From DATBJG01 sp963790545 (GTDB lineage: Bacteria; Acidobacteriota; Vicinamibacteria; Vicinamibacterales; JAMQPK01): DNA of 64,000 nt. The notes beneath the pieces are model-generated. The model saw only the letters and a list, made by a program, of their open reading frames with translations, made no database searches and was not told the DNA's origin. The DNA lies in NCBI GenBank assembly GCA_963790545.1, contig CAWBPA010000025.1, positions 254,132-318,131 of the forward strand. Direction: 5' to 3'. The position numbers were made by a program, and so were the translations under genes. Below are positions 25,859 through 33,892 of this stretch, piece after piece (the stretch's first letter is position 1; each line of letters opens with the position of its first letter).

Positions 25859-26890
25859 GTGGTGAGAGATCACATCACTCGGATTATCGGTCTGACCATT
25901 GTTGCTGTCGTTGTCATGGCCGCGCTGTTTGCGCCAGCGTTGGCGCCGAACGACCCGGACCGCCGCTTCACCAATCACCTGAACGCGCCACCGACGCGCC
26001 CACGGCTTTGGCAGTCGAATCCCGAATTCCGACTCCCGAGTCCCGAATCCGGAGTCAGGCGTCCCTTCATCTATCCGTGGCGTCTGGTCAATCGCCTCGA
26101 GCAGCGCTACGAGCTGGATCGCAGCAACCCCGTTCCGCTCGTCTGGTTCTCGGCGGGAAAGTTGGTACGATCGGCCAATCCCGAGCACGCGCCGCTCTTG
26201 CTCGTTGGCGCCGATCGCGACGGCCGCGATATTTTTTCGCGGCTTCTTTTTGGCGCGAGGACGTCGCTGCTGCTCGCGCTGGCCGCAACGTCGGGGGCGC
26301 TCGTGATTGGCCTGCTCATCGGTGCCGTCGCGGGGATTGCCGATTCGGTCGTTGACGACCTGCTCATGCGGCTTGCCGAGCTCGTCATCGTTCTGCCAAC
26401 GATTTACGTTGTGCTGGTGCTCCGTGCGGCACTGCCGCTCGTGCTGCCGCCGTCGCTCGTGTTCATGCTGATGGCCGCTGTGTTCGCGCTCGTCGGCTGG
26501 CCGTTTGTGGCCCGCGGCGTTCGCAGCATCGTGTTTTCGGAAAAGCGACGCGAGTACGCGCTTGCCGCACGGTCGCTCGGCGCGGGTCGCGCCCGCCTGC
26601 TCGGCCGGCATCTGCTGCCAGCCTGCGCCGGCTTCATCTCGGTGCAAGCGACGATGCTCGTTCCGGCGTTTATCGTGGCGGAAGCGACGCTGTCGTACGT
26701 CGGCCTTGGCTTTGCCGATCCTGTTGCAAGTTGGGGAACCATGCTGCGTGAGGCGTCTGATATCGTCACGTTCACACAGTTCCCGTGGACACTGGCCCCA
26801 GCCGCGGCAATTTTCATTGTCGTGCTGGGGTTCAATTTGATCGTGCAAGGGGAGGAGAGCGGCGTCGAGGCCGCCAGAGCGAGCAGGTGA
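25859..26890 (+). CDS. ABC importer permease, DppC/OppC type
   Basis: The 343-residue permease begins at GTG 25859 with 'RDHITRIIGLTIVAVVVMAA' and has the DppC core: 'LLVGADRDGRDIFSRLLFGA', 'SLLLALAATSGALVIGLLIG', the coupling helix 'EYALAARSLGAGRARLLGRH' and 'AEATLSYVGLGFADPVASWG'. It pairs with permease 1 in a heterodimeric importer. The N-terminal periplasmic loop carries an in-frame heptamer array (26016-26050; translated QSNPEFRLPSPESGV). No start-proximal Shine-Dalgarno sequence is obvious. The gene order binding protein, permease, permease, without ATPases, suggests the ATPases are encoded elsewhere. Confidence 0.92.
   Translation: MVRDHITRIIGLTIVAVVVMAALFAPALAPNDPDRRFTNHLNAPPTRPRLWQSNPEFRLPSPESGVRRPFIYPWRLVNRLEQRYELDRSNPVPLVWFSAGKLVRSANPEHAPLLLVGADRDGRDIFSRLLFGARTSLLLALAATSGALVIGLLIGAVAGIADSVVDDLLMRLAELVIVLPTIYVVLVLRAALPLVLPPSLVFMLMAAVFALVGWPFVARGVRSIVFSEKRREYALAARSLGAGRARLLGRHLLPACAGFISVQATMLVPAFIVAEATLSYVGLGFADPVASWGTMLREASDIVTFTQFPWTLAPAAAIFIVVLGFNLIVQGEESGVEAARASR
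26016..26050. repeat. Heptamer array inside permease 2 (CGAATCC type, 5 units)
   Basis: The units CGAATCC, CGAATTC, CGACTCC, CGAGTCC and CGAATCC are contiguous and sit in the loop after the first membrane segment. The frame is kept. A sixth, degenerate unit (GGAGTCA) follows. Confidence 0.9.
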
Positions 26891-26904
26891 GAGCACGTTT
26901 CGCT

Positions 26905-27999
26905 ATGCGGAGCACTCTTTGGAAAATCACCAGGCGCGTCGTCTTGAGTCTCCTGGGACTGGTCCTCGCGCTGATCGGTAGCGGTCTTGCCTACCGTGCG
27001 TATCACCAACATCAAAGCGATAGGGCGATGGCCATCGAGTCCTCGAATGGCATCGACAAGGGGCTGTTCGTCAGGATCGGTGGCATCGATCAATGGATCA
27101 CGATTCGCGGTCAGCATCGCGACAACCCGGTCCTGCTCATCCTGCATGGCGGACCAGGCGTTGCGATGAATCCTTTTGCGCTCGACACCGTTGCCTGGGA
27201 GCGTGAGTTCACCATCGTGCACTGGGATCAACGCGGCGCGGGCAAGACGTATGGCAAATCAGGTCCGCTCGACTCCGGAGTGACCATCGATCGCATGGTG
27301 CAGGACGGTGTGGAAGTTGCCGAGTACCTTCGCCGCGAAATGCAGAAGGAACGGATTACGCTCGTTGGAGTGTCATGGGGCACCATCGTCGGTGTTCTGA
27401 TGGCGAGGGCCAGGCCAGACCTGTTCGATGCCTACGTGGGCACCGGCCAGGTCGTGAGCCAGCGAAGAGGGGACCCAATCACACACATGCGCCTGCGGTC
27501 AGAGGCCCGAGTCAGAGGCGATGCCGACGCCATCCGCGAGCTCGAAGGCATTGGCGCGCCGCCCTACGACGCACTTTCTGACCTGGGCGTCCGTACCAAG
27601 TGGGCGCTGGCCTATGAGGTGGGAGCGCCGTCGAGGCTGGGCATCGTTGCGAACCTGCTGCTCGCACCGCGGCACACGCTGTGGGACTGTCTCGATTGGA
27701 TCATCGGTACCGAGAGCAGTCAGGACCATTTCTTCGGCGCAACACTGTCCGGTCCGATTATGGCAATCGATTTTGCGGAGCTCCACACGGATTTCGCCAT
27801 TCCAATGTTTGTGTTCCAGGGGTCCGACGACAACATCACGCCAACCAAGCTCGTGCAGGACTATGTGGCGCTCATCAGCGCACCGCAAAAGCGACTTGTC
27901 CTGATCGAAGGCGCCGGGCACACGGTTCTGATGACGAACAGTGACAAGTTCCTCGAGCTCCTCGTCCGATGGGTCCGGCCGCTCGGGATTCGGGAATAG
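26905..27999 (+). CDS. Alpha/beta hydrolase (proline iminopeptidase-like)
   Basis: From the ATG at 26905 the protein has 364 residues. A signal-anchor comes first (VVLSLLGLVLALIGSGLAYR). The fold then shows the oxyanion motif LHGGPG, 'WDQRGAGKTYG', the nucleophile elbow GVSWG, the acid region 'QGSDDNITP' and the catalytic His in EGAGHTV. HGGPG with DQRGxGxS is the signature of proline iminopeptidases (peptidase family S33), which release N-terminal residues from peptides. Its place directly after the peptide-type importer (14 bp from permease 2) suggests the operon imports and trims peptides. The last codons and the stop are formed by a heptamer array. Confidence 0.9.
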   Translation: MRSTLWKITRRVVLSLLGLVLALIGSGLAYRAYHQHQSDRAMAIESSNGIDKGLFVRIGGIDQWITIRGQHRDNPVLLILHGGPGVAMNPFALDTVAWEREFTIVHWDQRGAGKTYGKSGPLDSGVTIDRMVQDGVEVAEYLRREMQKERITLVGVSWGTIVGVLMARARPDLFDAYVGTGQVVSQRRGDPITHMRLRSEARVRGDADAIRELEGIGAPPYDALSDLGVRTKWALAYEVGAPSRLGIVANLLLAPRHTLWDCLDWIIGTESSQDHFFGATLSGPIMAIDFAELHTDFAIPMFVFQGSDDNITPTKLVQDYVALISAPQKRLVLIEGAGHTVLMTNSDKFLELLVRWVRPLGIRE

Positions 28000-28032
28000 G
28001 ACTCGGGGGTCGGGGTTCGGGACTCGCGATTA
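27984..28032. repeat. Heptamer array spanning both stop codons of convergent genes (7 units)
   Basis: Seven exact 7-bp units (CGGGATT, CGGGAAT, AGGACTC, GGGGGTC, GGGGTTC, GGGACTC, GCGATTA) fill the entire gap between the hydrolase and the amidohydrolase. The stop TAG of the first (27997-27999) and the TAA of the second (28030-28032, minus strand) are both inside it. The unit is of the same family as the arrays in the importer genes. Confidence 0.92.
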
Positions 28033-29493
28033 TTGGCCCTTCGAGAAAATGTCCAGTTTGTAGCCTGCCTTGGTGAACAGATAGTTGCGCGACTCGTCGG
28101 CCAGCTGTCGGAACTTCTCCATGTTGACGCCCGTCATCCTGCCGCGAAGCTTCCGGACCTTGCCGCCGATGATCACGGTGTCGATGTTCCGCGTGTCCGC
28201 GGCGTGGACGACGGTCCCGAGCGCATGATTCGAGGGGTAGAGATTGATGTCGTCGGTTCGAATCAACACGATGTCGGCTTCTTTGCCGGGGGTCAGCGTC
28301 CCGCACTTGTTGAGAAGTCCCGCGCACGCGGCGCCGCCCACCGTCGCGCACTCCAGCACCTCGCGGACACCAACGAGCGCCGGCGCCTTCCCGTCGCCGT
28401 TGACCTTGCGGTAGGTCGCCATGGCGCGCTGAATGTAGAACGCCACGCGCATCTCGGTGAACATGTCGGTCCCGTACGAGACCTCGTTGTCGATGCTGAA
28501 GCCCGGGCGCATGCCGTGATCGATGGCCTTTTGGAATGCTGAGACTCCTTCGCCGAGCGCGTATTGCGCATCGGATCTGGGGCAGACATTCACCGTTCCG
28601 CCGGAATCCCTGACGCGCTGCCACACCACGTCGGGCCAGTTTTGACAGTGGTTGAACGTGTTGTCGGGACCGAAGAGCTTTTCGTTCCAGAACTCCTCGA
28701 ATTCCTTGCCCGCGGCGTTCGATTCGGTCGTGATCCGGATTCCGAGCTTGCGTGCCAGCGCCCAGTTCTCACGACTCATGCCCGAGAACATGCGCAGCGT
28801 GACGAGCTGGTCGTCTGAAGAAAAGTACTGCTTTTGGAGACGCGCGAGATCCTGCGGCCACTGCTTGTCCCAGTCGCCCGTCTGCGGCGCACCCGAGGCG
28901 TGGACCGCTCGAATGCCGGAATCGATGAGCGCCTGAACGGCGGCGTCCGAATGGGCCGCCGACCGCGAGTTGTGCGAGTTGTCGATCATGCACGTGATAC
29001 CGGCGTCGATGCACCCGAGCGCGGTGATCAGGTTGCCCGCATAGATGTCGTGCGGCCGATAAAAGCGCGCAAAGCCCTGATGCGTCGTCGCCATGTACGC
29101 CGCAATGGCCCCGTCGGGAATGATGCGTCGAAGCTGACCTTCCCACGAATGCCGGTGCGCGTCGACGAATCCGGGGATGACGATGGTGTTGGAGGCGTCG
29201 ATCACCTGTGCCTGCGCCGGCGCTTTGATCTCGCCCGCCACATTCACAATCTTCTTGCCCTCGATGAGCACATCGCCCTTCACGAAGTCCCCGACCTTTG
29301 GATCCATGCTGACGATGGTGCCGCCCTTGAGGAGAATGCGTTGGTTCGGAGCAGGGCCCTGCCGCCAAGTGCTGTCCAGCGTCCCCGCGTCTTCGCCGCC
29401 TCGAGGAGTTTGACCAGCCTCGAGCTCGATCGAGCGCGTAGCGGCCGCGACCGCCAACGCCGCGCCGGCTTTGAGCAGACTTCGTCGCTTCAT
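28030..29493 (-). CDS. Secreted amidohydrolase (cytosine deaminase / chlorohydrolase family)
   Basis: The 487-residue protein opens with a twin-arginine-like signal (MKRRSLLKAGAALAVAAATR). The metal site has 'PGFVDAHRHSWEG' (HxH), a further His in 'FNHCQNWPDVVW' and the catalytic Asp region 'GFSIDNEVSYGTDM'. The C-terminal barrel flank ends in 'LTPGKEADIVLIRTDDIN', typical of the ATZ/TRZ-SsnA group. It should hydrolyse a heterocyclic amine or halide in the periplasm; the substrate is unknown. The start ATG follows GGAGGCAGATT. It is divergent from the kinase-TPR gene. Confidence 0.88.
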   Translation of the reverse strand: MKRRSLLKAGAALAVAAATRSIELEAGQTPRGGEDAGTLDSTWRQGPAPNQRILLKGGTIVSMDPKVGDFVKGDVLIEGKKIVNVAGEIKAPAQAQVIDASNTIVIPGFVDAHRHSWEGQLRRIIPDGAIAAYMATTHQGFARFYRPHDIYAGNLITALGCIDAGITCMIDNSHNSRSAAHSDAAVQALIDSGIRAVHASGAPQTGDWDKQWPQDLARLQKQYFSSDDQLVTLRMFSGMSRENWALARKLGIRITTESNAAGKEFEEFWNEKLFGPDNTFNHCQNWPDVVWQRVRDSGGTVNVCPRSDAQYALGEGVSAFQKAIDHGMRPGFSIDNEVSYGTDMFTEMRVAFYIQRAMATYRKVNGDGKAPALVGVREVLECATVGGAACAGLLNKCGTLTPGKEADIVLIRTDDINLYPSNHALGTVVHAADTRNIDTVIIGGKVRKLRGRMTGVNMEKFRQLADESRNYLFTKAGYKLDIFSKGQ

Positions 29494-29675
29494 AATCTGC
29501 CTCCAGGGACATCACTCTAATTCATCAGGGGACGATTCGGGCCGAGGTTTCGAACCGGCGGAAGTTGAGAGTACGTCAGCGCCCGAAATTCTGCCATGAA
29601 GCCTGGGCGTATGAAAGGACTCTCATCCACGAGTAGAATCGGGCTCGAATCGGAATTGCCAGTGAATCACCCTGA

Positions 29676-31820
29676 ATGACTTTGAGCTCCGGAACGCGGC
29701 TCGGGCCGTACGAGATCACCCGGCTGATCGGCGCCGGTGGGATGGGCGAGGTGTATCGGGCGCTCGACACGCGGCTCAACCGTGTCGTGGCGATCAAGCG
29801 ATTGACGGCCCAGGTCGATCGATTCGAACAGGAAGCCAGGACGATTGCCGCGCTCAACCATCCCCACATCTGTCAGATCCACGACATCGGGCCCGACTAC
29901 CTGGTACTCGAGTACATCGACGGAGCACCTCCTCGAGGACCACTCCCAGCGACCGACGCCTTGCGGCTGGCCGTGCAGATCGCCAGCGCCCTCGAAGCGG
30001 CTCACGAGCGCGGCATCCTGCATCGCGATCTCAAACCCGCGAACATCCTGGTCGGCCACGACGGCCACGCGAAGCTCCTCGACTTCGGTCTCGCCAAAAT
30101 GATGGAGGCTGGTGCAGACGTCACGAGAACGATCGAAGGGACCGTGCTTGGCACGGCACCCTACATGTCGCCGGAACAGGCACAGGGTGCGACACTCGAT
30201 GCGCGATCGGACATCTTCAGCTTTGGCGCCGTCCTTTATGAACTCCTCTCCGGCACTCGCGCGTTCCGAGGGCAATCAACCGCTCAGGTCCTGAGCTCCG
30301 TCCTGCGTGACGATCCGGAGCCGCTTCAAACGTCACCCGAGCTGGACCGCATTGTCAGGCGCTGCCTCCAAAAGCGGCCGGGCGATCGGTTTCAATCGAT
30401 GGCCGAGGTGCGAGCCGCGTTGGAGCAGCGGAACACCAAGCTCGCCGACGCGCGGCCGTCCATTGCGGTGCTCGCGTTTGCTGATATGAGTCCCGGCAAG
30501 GACCAGGAGTATTTCAGCGATGGGCTTGCGGAAGAGATCATCAACGCTCTCACGCAAATCCGCGGGTTGAAGGTCATCGCGCGCACGTCGGCGTTCGCCT
30601 TCAAGGGACAAAGCACCGATGTCCGCCGGATTGCCGATGCGCTGGGCGTCAGCCACATTCTCGAAGGCAGCGTGCGGAAAGCGGGGAACCGCATTCGCGT
30701 GACGGCGCAGTTGATTACCGCGGAGGATGGGAGCCACGTGTGGTCCGAGCGGTACGACCGTGAGCTCGCTGATGTGTTTGCCATCCAGGACGAGATTGCA
30801 GAGGCGATTGCTGCCGTTCTCCGGATCAAGCTGTCGGCGGACCGTTCGGCTTCCCAGCGCTATACCCCCACGCTCCCGGCGTACGAGGCGTTTCTCCGGG
30901 CGCGACACAATCTCCAGAAGTGGACCTCGGAGTCGCTCACCAAAGGTCGGGAGAACCTCGATCGTGCGCTGGCGCTCGATCCCCGATTTGCGCTGGCCCA
31001 CAGCGAACTGGGTTGGGTCTTCTTTGGACTCCTCACCGAGAACTGCATCCTTCCTGACGAGGCGGTGGCACTCATGAATGGGCACGCCCGTCGCGCGTTG
31101 GAGATTGATCCGTTGCTCCCGGATGCGCATGCGGTGCTGGGCCTGGCGGCCACGATCGACTACGACTGGAACGAGGCCGACCGGCGCTTCAGATTAGCGG
31201 TGGCGCGCGAACCGGTGACGCCCGCGGTCCGCTATTTCTACAGTAGTCGCTGCCTGGCCACCCACGGTCGCTTGAAGGAAGGGGAACAGGAGATAAAGCG
31301 CCTGATCCAGGACGACCCGCTGAACCTGCTGTGGCAGACCGCGTTGGGAATTTACTTTGTCGCGACGGATCGATTCGACGAAGGTGAGTCGACGCTCCGC
31401 CATGTGCTGGAGCTCGAACCATCGTTCTGGCTGGCCTATCCCTGGCTCGCGCTGATTCGGTTAAGGCGCGGCTTACCGGCCGAGGCGCTGCCGCTGCTGG
31501 AGAAGGCGCATGCGCTGGTGCCGTCGAACTGGTACGACATCGGCTTGCTTGCCGGAACCCTGGAGCGCCTGGGAGAAACACGCCGGGCGGCGTCGTTCAT
31601 CGAGAAACTGGGCGATGGGGCGGCCTTTGGGGCTCCGGCCGGATTCGTCTGCTACCACTACGTGCGCGGTGATCTCGACCACGCCGCAGAGTGGTTCGAG
31701 AAAGTCATCGCACAGCGCGATACGCGGGCGCCGTGGATCCTTCCGCACACACTTGGCAGCTTTCTCATGTCGAGCCCCCGTTGGCCCCATCTGGCGAAGC
31801 TGATGAATCTGCCCGGATAG
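29676..31820 (+). CDS. Ser/Thr protein kinase-TolB-like-TPR protein
   Basis: The 714-residue protein has three parts. Residues 1-270 form a Hanks-type kinase: GAGGMGEVYRA, VAIKRL, HRDLKPANIL, DFGLAK and the activation segment 'GTAPYMSPEQAQG'. Residues 275-400 form the TolB/FlgO-like module often fused to bacterial kinases and cyclases ('SIAVLAFADMSPGKDQEYFS', 'GLAEEIINALTQI', 'GVSHILEGSVRKAGNRIRVT'). Residues 410-714 are TPR repeats ('RENLDRALALDPRFALAHSE'). The kinase N-lobe is shorter than usual after VAIKRL. There is no membrane segment, unlike many acidobacterial relatives. The protein likely integrates a signal through TPR contacts; targets are unknown. Confidence 0.93.
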   Translation: MTLSSGTRLGPYEITRLIGAGGMGEVYRALDTRLNRVVAIKRLTAQVDRFEQEARTIAALNHPHICQIHDIGPDYLVLEYIDGAPPRGPLPATDALRLAVQIASALEAAHERGILHRDLKPANILVGHDGHAKLLDFGLAKMMEAGADVTRTIEGTVLGTAPYMSPEQAQGATLDARSDIFSFGAVLYELLSGTRAFRGQSTAQVLSSVLRDDPEPLQTSPELDRIVRRCLQKRPGDRFQSMAEVRAALEQRNTKLADARPSIAVLAFADMSPGKDQEYFSDGLAEEIINALTQIRGLKVIARTSAFAFKGQSTDVRRIADALGVSHILEGSVRKAGNRIRVTAQLITAEDGSHVWSERYDRELADVFAIQDEIAEAIAAVLRIKLSADRSASQRYTPTLPAYEAFLRARHNLQKWTSESLTKGRENLDRALALDPRFALAHSELGWVFFGLLTENCILPDEAVALMNGHARRALEIDPLLPDAHAVLGLAATIDYDWNEADRRFRLAVAREPVTPAVRYFYSSRCLATHGRLKEGEQEIKRLIQDDPLNLLWQTALGIYFVATDRFDEGESTLRHVLELEPSFWLAYPWLALIRLRRGLPAEALPLLEKAHALVPSNWYDIGLLAGTLERLGETRRAASFIEKLGDGAAFGAPAGFVCYHYVRGDLDHAAEWFEKVIAQRDTRAPWILPHTLGSFLMSSPRWPHLAKLMNLPG

Positions 31821-31823
31821 CCC

Positions 31824-32267
31824 TCAGCCTTCCTTCTTGCAGTCGCCGATTCGCTTCGCCGTCGTCTTGACCGTCGTCGTTCGCCCCTTGTTGTCCTTCA
31901 TGGTCATGAGACTGGTCCACGATTCGGTGGCGAGCGTTATCTCCGCAATCGAAATCATCTTCAACCCGTCCGATTCACAAACGGAGCTGAACGTGAGCTT
32001 GTTACCGCTCACCTTTGACTCCGTGATCTTGCAGGACTTTTCGTCGTCAGCCTCCATGAACAACTTTGTTATGCCCGCCGGGGAAACGTCCTCCACATCT
32101 TTGGCGGTGATGCAGTTGGTATCTTTATGCGTCATCTTGCTGCCGGCGAGGTCCATGTCAGCCGTCATCTCGTACTGACCCGGGCGAAGTTGAACTTGTG
32201 CCGAGCCGGTCGCGAGAAAAGCAATCATCAATGTCGAGACCAGCAGGGGTGGTTGACTCAGCTTCAT
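31824..32267 (-). CDS. DUF3617 secreted protein
   Basis: From the ATG at 32265-32267 (after CGGAGGAGCAACAC) the product has 147 residues. A signal peptide (LVSTLMIAFLATGSAQ) is followed by the DUF3617 opening 'QLRPGQYEMTADMDLAG', then paired cysteines ('DTNCITAKD', 'SCKITES', 'SSVCESDGLK') and a C-terminal 'RRIGDCKK'-like end (AKRIGDCKKEG). DUF3617 proteins are small periplasmic beta-rich proteins of unknown role. It is convergent with the kinase-TPR gene with a 3-bp gap. Confidence 0.88.
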   Translation of the reverse strand: MKLSQPPLLVSTLMIAFLATGSAQVQLRPGQYEMTADMDLAGSKMTHKDTNCITAKDVEDVSPAGITKLFMEADDEKSCKITESKVSGNKLTFSSVCESDGLKMISIAEITLATESWTSLMTMKDNKGRTTTVKTTAKRIGDCKKEG

Positions 32268-32306
32268 GTGTTGCTCCTCCGACAGGCGTGTCATACCGAT
32301 CATGGC

Positions 32307-32915
32307 CTATTTTCTCCCTGCCTTGCACGCGGCAAGAAAATGGTCTTCGGTTCCCCGACGTAGGGTGTAGCGAACTTGCTTGGAGGTCGGCCCATCTGAA
32401 CGTTCTGTCGCCTCAATGGTGACGGTATTACCGAGACTGACCAGATCGCCCGTCGCACGTATGACGTCTCCTTCCCACTCGCCCCGCAACTCACGAACGG
32501 CGAAACCAGTTCGCTCTTCCGCAGTCGCGTTCAATGCCAGATAAAACTCTGTACCGCGCCAATTATTGACGTTGCCGGAAATTTCATGGCCGCGAACCGT
32601 TCCAGGCGCCTCGCAGACTTTGGCGCGGCCCTCGATCCGCCTGGGACAATCTCGGCACCGGTCGAGGAGAGGAAACGGATGTCGGATCTCGACATAGATC
32701 GGGTCGGTTCGTCCGTCTGGCATCGTGCGCTCACCGTGCCAGTCACCAGTCAAGGTTGGCCAGAGCCCGAACGAACGTGCCCATGGAGCAAACGGAGTTT
32801 CCAGGATCGTCGGGAGCACCGCGAGCGCGCCGACAAGCGCGGCCACGAGCAACACGCCCTTCAACAGGCCTCGCCGCGTTGAAACTCCGAGGGAGATGTG
32901 CGAGGTTCGGGGCAC
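32307..32915 (-). CDS. Hypothetical membrane-anchored protein
   Basis: I do not recognise the family. A GTG at 32915 gives 202 residues starting near 'PRTSHISLGVSTRRGLLKGV' with one membrane segment (LLVAALVGALAVLPTI). The extracytoplasmic part has four cysteines (DRCRDCPRR, KVCEAPG, AACKAGRK) and beta-rich stretches (GTEFYLALNATAEERTGFAV). A longer frame to 33005 runs into the heptamer array and the end of the next gene. It lies just upstream of the DUF3617 gene in the same direction, so the pair may be one operon of envelope proteins. Confidence 0.6.
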   Translation of the reverse strand: MPRTSHISLGVSTRRGLLKGVLLVAALVGALAVLPTILETPFAPWARSFGLWPTLTGDWHGERTMPDGRTDPIYVEIRHPFPLLDRCRDCPRRIEGRAKVCEAPGTVRGHEISGNVNNWRGTEFYLALNATAEERTGFAVRELRGEWEGDVIRATGDLVSLGNTVTIEATERSDGPTSKQVRYTLRRGTEDHFLAACKAGRK

Positions 32916-32923
32916 GTCGCTAA

Positions 32924-32944
32924 TGGCTGACGGCTGATGGCTAC
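32924..32944. repeat. Heptamer array (TGGCTGA type, 3 units) holding a stop codon
   Basis: TGGCTGA, CGGCTGA and TGGCTAC fill the gap between the two minus-strand genes. The stop of the upstream gene (TAG, 32941-32943) is within the last unit. It is the same repeat family as 10563-10590. Confidence 0.75.
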
Positions 32945-33790
32945 TTCTGATTTCCCACCAGCAACGGCCGGTCCTTCTCGTTCTCGCAGAAGTTCTCCAG
33001 GACATCGGTGTCGGGCATTAAACGCTGGTTGAACTTGAACGAGAATGGTTTGTTGTACATCTTGCGATCGTCGACCGTGATCTGGACCTCCAGTGTTCCA
33101 AAGTCACGACGGCGGAATCGTTCGGTCACACGCATGGCATCGCTGTGAGGATGTCCAAAAGCATCCAGCCAACCCTCATCCCTGAATCCCGCCACATCCA
33201 CGACGAGCGTGTCTCCTTCCCACCGGCCTACCGAGTAGCCGTAGAACGCGGGCTCGGGATCAACGGGCAACTTTCGGCCATCCGTGTAGATCTGCCGGAA
33301 CGTCGTCAGATCTTCGTAGAGCACCAGAATCAGTCCGGGAGTTTGGACGATCTTGTGAGGAAACGGCCCCGCGTCCGAAATGGGAACGCCCAAAGGCAGG
33401 CAGTGTGTGGAGGGGAGATCGCTCGAGATCGGTCGCACCTCTTTTCTTGGCCAGCGCGGCCGCCGCCGGCGTCATCACGATCTCCTCCGGTTTGAAATCC
33501 CAAAGGATGTTCATGAAGTACCGGGACGGGGCTGCCTCTCCCAAGGTTTGCGCCCCATCCACGTGGTCAGGAATGATTTTTTCCAGTTCCTTGATGGAGG
33601 CTGACTCAGCAATCCAGAGGCCCGACAGGTCGGGCTTTCCGTCTGCGGCTCGCGGCGCCGGCGCGCTCAGGTTGGGTTTGCCATCCTTCGTCCGAGGCGT
33701 GCCCGGCGTGGGATGCTTCAACCACTGTGCGTGCGCGCCCACGGAACCGGCGAGGATGGCCGCGAGAATCCAGAAGCTACGGTAACTCAT
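32941..33790 (-). CDS. Secreted protein of the 'PTPGxPRTxDGKPNLSA' family (frameshifted)
   Basis: Starting at the ATG at 33788-33790 (behind AGGGAA), two frames join into a protein of about 283 residues. It has a signal peptide (SFWILAAILAGSVGAHAQ), then 'WLKHPTPGTPRTKDGKPNLS' and 'ADGKPDLSGLW'. A C-terminal part follows ('RQIYTDGRKLPVDPEPAFYG', 'GRWEGDTLVVDVAGF', 'ERFRRRDFGTLEVQITVDD'). Frame is lost in an A4 run (33442-33445 on the plus strand is TTTT); one base fewer gives ALAKKEVRPISSD. An intact paralog lies at 40551. The family is large in Acidobacteriota and of unknown function, with no catalytic motif that I can name. Confidence 0.75.
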
Positions 33791-33892
33791 ATAGGGCATT
33801 TCCCTGTGCCTGTTGATGAAATTTTGGGACGCTCGACGCAAAAAACCGGGAGCCGACCGCCGCTGTTCGCGCTATTGTATCGTCACTCCGTA

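Noticed and set aside
25835..26896. 353-codon minus-strand frame opposite permease 2
   Set aside because: It is Gln/Arg/Glu/His-rich low-complexity sequence, the mirror of membrane-helix codons of the permease.
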